Assembly (NCBI GenBank): GCA_964605665.1
Contig: CAZSDP010000016.1
Span: 1-64,000 of the forward strand
DNA: 64,000 nucleotides
From: CAZSDP01 sp964605665
Lineage (GTDB): Bacteria > Planctomycetota > UBA8108 > UBA1146
Reading direction: 5' to 3'
This document shows, in pieces, positions 61,147-64,000 of the stretch. Under the pieces are notes generated by a model, which made no database searches, was not told the DNA's origin, and worked only from the letters and a program-made list of their open reading frames with translations. Each line of letters starts with the position of its first letter. Position 1 is the first letter of the stretch. Position numbers and translations under genes: made by a program.

Positions 61147-62385
61147 ATGAACCGCTCTCAGTCCGATTCTAACGCCCTCAAACTCCATATCGACGCGACC
61201 CGTGGAATCGCGGGCGACATGCTGCTGGCGGCATTGATCGATCTTGGGGTGGCGCCCGAAGTAATTTTCGGCCCACTTCAAGAATCGGGAATCTTCCCCG
61301 AGTTTCGCGCCGAGGTCACCACGGTCGAGCGCCGCTCGATCGAGGCGCGGGCGGTCAAGATTGAGGCCCTGGAAGCGGACCCCCCTCACCGGGGACCGAT
61401 CGAAATCAGCAAAATCATCGATAAACTCCAGCTCCCTGAAAGAGCAGCGCTCACCGCATCGCGCACCTTTGAACTTCTCGCCCGGGCAGAGAGCGAAGTC
61501 CACGGAGTGCCGATCGACCAGATTCACTTTCACGAGGTCGGAGCGCTCGACAGCCTGGTCGACATCGTCGGAGTCTGCCTCGCGATCGATCACCTGCAGC
61601 CACTTGAAATCAGTTGCTCCAGCTTGCCACTCGGTTCCGGAACGGTCCGCACCGCCCATGGGACGATTCCGATCCCAGCCCCCGCCACGATGAAACTACT
61701 CGAAGGACTTCCAACCCATCCGTTCGAAGTCGGACGAGAAGTGACGACGCCAACTGGCGCTGCTTTGGCGAAAGTGCTGGCGGACCGCTTTGGCGAGTCC
61801 CCCAGCGGCTGCTGGGTCGATAGTGGCTGGGGAGCGGGAACCCAGATCGCACCTCCTGAAGACCCTCCCAATCTCCTTCGCGTTTGGACCACCCGATCCC
61901 CATCGTCCACGGAGGATCGGACCGGTCACCCCTTCGAATCGGTAGTCCTCTTGGAGAGCAATCTCGACACCGCCTCCGGAGAGGACGCGGGCTCGTGGAT
62001 CGAAGCACTTCTCGCCCAGGGAGCACTCGACGCTTGGATCGTTCCGACGATCGCCAAGAAGGGGCGTCCAGGATTGGTGCTCTCCGTTCTCGGGCACCAA
62101 GAAAACGCCGCGTCTCTGCGCCGTTCGGTGTTCCAGCTCACCGGCACTCTCGGGGTTCGCCAGCGACTGCAGGAGCGAGAGATTCTCGACCGAGAAATCT
62201 TCGAAATCGAGGTCTCAGGACACCCAATTCGAGTCAAGCGAGCTTGGCACGAGGGGGTCCTGCTTTCGGAACGTCCCGAATACGAGGACCTTCTGGCGCT
62301 CTCGAGAGCCTCAGAGCGACCTTTACGGGAGATTCGTGACGAGGTCGAAGCGCAGCTTGCTGAGCTCCGAAGGGGGAATCGATGA
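61147..62385 (+). CDS. larC: LarC, nickel insertion protein for the nickel-pincer cofactor
   Basis: A 412-residue protein. LarC inserts nickel into pyridinium-3,5-bisthiocarboxylate mononucleotide, the cofactor of lactate racemase and related enzymes. The N-terminal block LHIDATRGIAGDMLLAALIDLG, VPIDQIHFHEVGALDSLVDIVG, and the later VVLLESNLDTASGEDAG to GVRQRLQEREILDR match the family through both halves. In Lactobacillus the two halves need a programmed frameshift; here they are one frame. The ATG at 61147 is chosen because conservation starts just after it. No larA, larB or larE is in the window. Its stop overlaps the sigma factor start (ATGA). Confidence 0.9.
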   Translation: MNRSQSDSNALKLHIDATRGIAGDMLLAALIDLGVAPEVIFGPLQESGIFPEFRAEVTTVERRSIEARAVKIEALEADPPHRGPIEISKIIDKLQLPERAALTASRTFELLARAESEVHGVPIDQIHFHEVGALDSLVDIVGVCLAIDHLQPLEISCSSLPLGSGTVRTAHGTIPIPAPATMKLLEGLPTHPFEVGREVTTPTGAALAKVLADRFGESPSGCWVDSGWGAGTQIAPPEDPPNLLRVWTTRSPSSTEDRTGHPFESVVLLESNLDTASGEDAGSWIEALLAQGALDAWIVPTIAKKGRPGLVLSVLGHQENAASLRRSVFQLTGTLGVRQRLQEREILDREIFEIEVSGHPIRVKRAWHEGVLLSERPEYEDLLALSRASERPLREIRDEVEAQLAELRRGNR

Positions 62386-63206
62386 ATGCGCGACCGGATG
62401 AAACGTTCGAAAGCGCAGTACCGGAAGAGGACCCCCAAGACCGCCTCCGCCGTGGCCTCGCTCTCTCCCCGTCGGCAGACACTCAAGAGGGACCTAGCGA
62501 CAACCGCGCTGCGGAGCCGACCGACGACGAAGAAGCGGCGCGGCGGCTCTCCGATGAAGAGGACCGAAAATCGGTCCGCCAGTTTACCGCCGGGGATTCA
62601 GCGGGCTTTGAAGCTCTCTATCTGAAATACCGAGAACGAGTTTTCGCCGTCTTGCTGCGAACCCTTCGAGATCGAGAGGACGCCCTCGAGGGAACCCAGG
62701 AGGTCTTCATCAAGATTCACCGCGCCTTACCCAACTACGATCCGCGGGCTCGATTTTTCACCTGGGCGTATCGCATCGCGATGAATCATGCCATCGACCG
62801 AATCCGGCGGAGAAAAGTCCGCAAGGAGCAGATGTTCGACGAGTCCTTTACCGAACCTGGTGATGACCGATCGAGCCACCGATTTGAAAAAGCAGGTGTC
62901 GCGCTCGAGGCGGAGGAAGTACGTGAGCGCATCAACTCGGCAGTGGCCTCACTCAGCGAAAAGCATCGGCAGGTGTTCGTGTTGTTCTCCTACGAAGGAT
63001 TGGGATACGCCGAGATCGCGGAAACGCTCGAGGTTCCGGTCGGGACCGTGATGTCGCGACTCTATCACGCACGCCGAAAGGTTCGGGAGCAACTCCCGCA
63101 AGATTGGGATCCTGGCGGGGCAGAAAGAAGCCGTGAGACACCCGCCCAAGGTGATTCCAAGGGAGCGACGAGTTCCCGCCAAGAGAGTGGAGAGGAGCGG
63201 CGATGA
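62382..63206 (+). CDS. ECF-type sigma factor
   Basis: A 274-residue sigma-70 family protein. After an acidic, non-conserved N-terminus (about 1-65), region 2 spans about 75-140 (FEALYLKYRERVFAVLLRTL, FFTWAYRIAMNHAIDRIRR) and region 4 about 185-240 (LSEKHRQVFVLFSYEGLGYAEIA, VPVGTVMSRLYHARRKVREQL). No region 3, as in ECF factors. The N- and C-terminal extensions are longer than usual. It overlaps larC upstream and the anti-sigma-like gene downstream by 4 bp each, so all three are translationally coupled. Confidence 0.93.
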   Translation: MNARPDETFESAVPEEDPQDRLRRGLALSPSADTQEGPSDNRAAEPTDDEEAARRLSDEEDRKSVRQFTAGDSAGFEALYLKYRERVFAVLLRTLRDREDALEGTQEVFIKIHRALPNYDPRARFFTWAYRIAMNHAIDRIRRRKVRKEQMFDESFTEPGDDRSSHRFEKAGVALEAEEVRERINSAVASLSEKHRQVFVLFSYEGLGYAEIAETLEVPVGTVMSRLYHARRKVREQLPQDWDPGGAERSRETPAQGDSKGATSSRQESGEERR

Positions 63207-63730
63207 ATCAGCAGCCGATCGATCGAGAAGAGCTTCTCTCCATCCTCGAACGAGCCAACGAATCGGACTTGAGCGAAGAGGAAGCTCGGCGTCTCAAAGA
63301 GGGACTCGCGGCAAACCCGCAGCTGGCGAAAGAACTCCTCTCTCCTCTACCGGGGGAAGAGATCCTCGGGGAGGAGTCGTTGGCGATGCCCTCCGAGTTG
63401 GAGTGGAAACGCATCGAGAAGGGAATCGCAGCCGCGACCGGTTCTGGCCACGCCGACCGGGGGCAGGAGGCGAACTCGCCGGAGAATCAGCGCCTGCTGC
63501 GGAAGGAACCATCGACGACTCCCTCGGCCCTCGCAACCTGGATCCCTCTCGCCGCCGCCCTGATCTTGTGCGCAATCGTCGTCTCGCTGATTCGCCAAGA
63601 CGGATTGGGTGGAACGGGGGAACCGCCCCCCGTCGCAGAAGTGATCGACTTGCGTGACGATGCCCAACCGACGATCATGAACCTCCCCGACGAGGATGGC
63701 GGAGTGATCATCTACGTGACCTCGGGGTAG
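63203..63730 (+). CDS. Probable membrane anti-sigma factor
   Basis: A 175-residue protein starting inside the sigma factor stop (ATGA). The N-terminal cytoplasmic half is charged and helical (LLSILERANESDLSEEEARRL) without the Cys/His of zinc anti-sigma domains; one transmembrane helix (about 110-130, WIPLAAALILCAIVVSLI) is followed by a short exterior tail. Position and topology are the main evidence; no anti-sigma family is recognised with certainty. Confidence 0.7.
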   Translation: MNQQPIDREELLSILERANESDLSEEEARRLKEGLAANPQLAKELLSPLPGEEILGEESLAMPSELEWKRIEKGIAAATGSGHADRGQEANSPENQRLLRKEPSTTPSALATWIPLAAALILCAIVVSLIRQDGLGGTGEPPPVAEVIDLRDDAQPTIMNLPDEDGGVIIYVTSG

Positions 63731-63843
63731 GCGTGAGTCGCCGCCTTGGGAGAGCCTTCCGGAGCTGGAGCCTCTGGAGGAGAAGCCCTCCCACAGAAAA
63801 TTCGTTTTCGCCCACGAGCAAAGCTCCCTATGGAGGTACCGAA

Positions 63844-64000
63844 ATGGCCACGCGTTTACTTTCCCAGCTGATCGTTGCTGGCATCGTCGCTTCGGTGTTT
63901 CCGGTGGTAGCGCTCAGCCCGATGGCAGAAGCGATGGAAGAGAAGGATCTCAAAGTCGCGCTCTTTTCGAGCGTCGCGGAGCCCCGTGCAGCAGCCGAGA
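63844..64000 (+). CDS. Exported protein (N-terminal fragment)
   Basis: The first 52 codons of a gene running off the right edge. The start ATG has GGAGG eight bases upstream. The sequence MATRLLSQLIVAGIVASVF followed by PVVALSPMAEA looks like a signal peptide; the next residues (EKDLKVALFSSVAEPRAAAE) are too few to assign a family. It is 113 bp after the anti-sigma-like gene and may belong to the same unit. Confidence 0.6.
   Translation, partial: MATRLLSQLIVAGIVASVFPVVALSPMAEAMEEKDLKVALFSSVAEPRAAAE

Overview
The window is chromosomal DNA from a Gram-negative-type bacterium, most likely a member or close relative of the Planctomycetota. Support comes from outer-membrane porin-like proteins, two proteins with dockerin-type repeats ending in the PDPTPDGLSC-style tail common in planctomycete secreted proteins, and a rpmF-plsX-fabD-fabG-acpP-fabF cluster without fabH. 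The lineage is an inference; no rRNA or tRNA gene was seen. Genes have clear Shine-Dalgarno sites (often AAAGGAG), and several intergenic hairpins look like intrinsic terminators.

Layout. 1-4.1 kb: start of secA (off the left edge), pyrD, a DksA/TraR zinc-finger regulator, a XerC/D recombinase and a double-FHA protein. 4.2-9.3 kb: a secreted cohesin/dockerin-like protein, then a histidine phosphotransferase-like protein overlapping an NtrC-type sigma-54 activator, and a gene-free stretch with two large minus-strand hairpins. 9.3-23.2 kb: housekeeping genes (purF, a membrane TPR-like protein, a long minus-strand lipid-synthesis operon ending in a short serA, alaS, a PfkB kinase, xseB). 23.4-35.8 kb: clpB, two secreted or anchored accessory proteins behind a strong promoter, an unusual xseA with an N-terminal HARP-like domain, purH, lepB and a second dockerin protein. 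36.1-43.5 kb: an HD-GYP-like protein with a damaged HD motif, two paralogous porins, a SagB-type dehydrogenase and an M24 peptidase.

43.7-53.2 kb is a signalling block: two SpoIIE-type phosphatases, a large PATAN/TPR/TM/PEGA/beta-propeller protein, a TPR protein with a roadblock-like tail, a roadblock protein, an MglA-type GTPase with a C-terminal membrane anchor, and a second MglB-like roadblock protein. The last five run co-directionally and end at a strong hairpin. This is the best candidate for a little-described system: a membrane-tethered Ras-like GTPase with several roadblock partners and a transmembrane sensor-like protein.

53.3-64 kb: a minus-strand cassette of SxtJ/DUF5989/carbamoyltransferase/SGNH proteins, a secreted HEAT-repeat protein with an embedded receiver-like domain, an odd 1.15-kb gap holding a near-consensus promoter, hairpins and small reading frames, then larC overlapping an ECF sigma factor, which overlaps a likely anti-sigma factor, and the start of an exported protein at the right edge.
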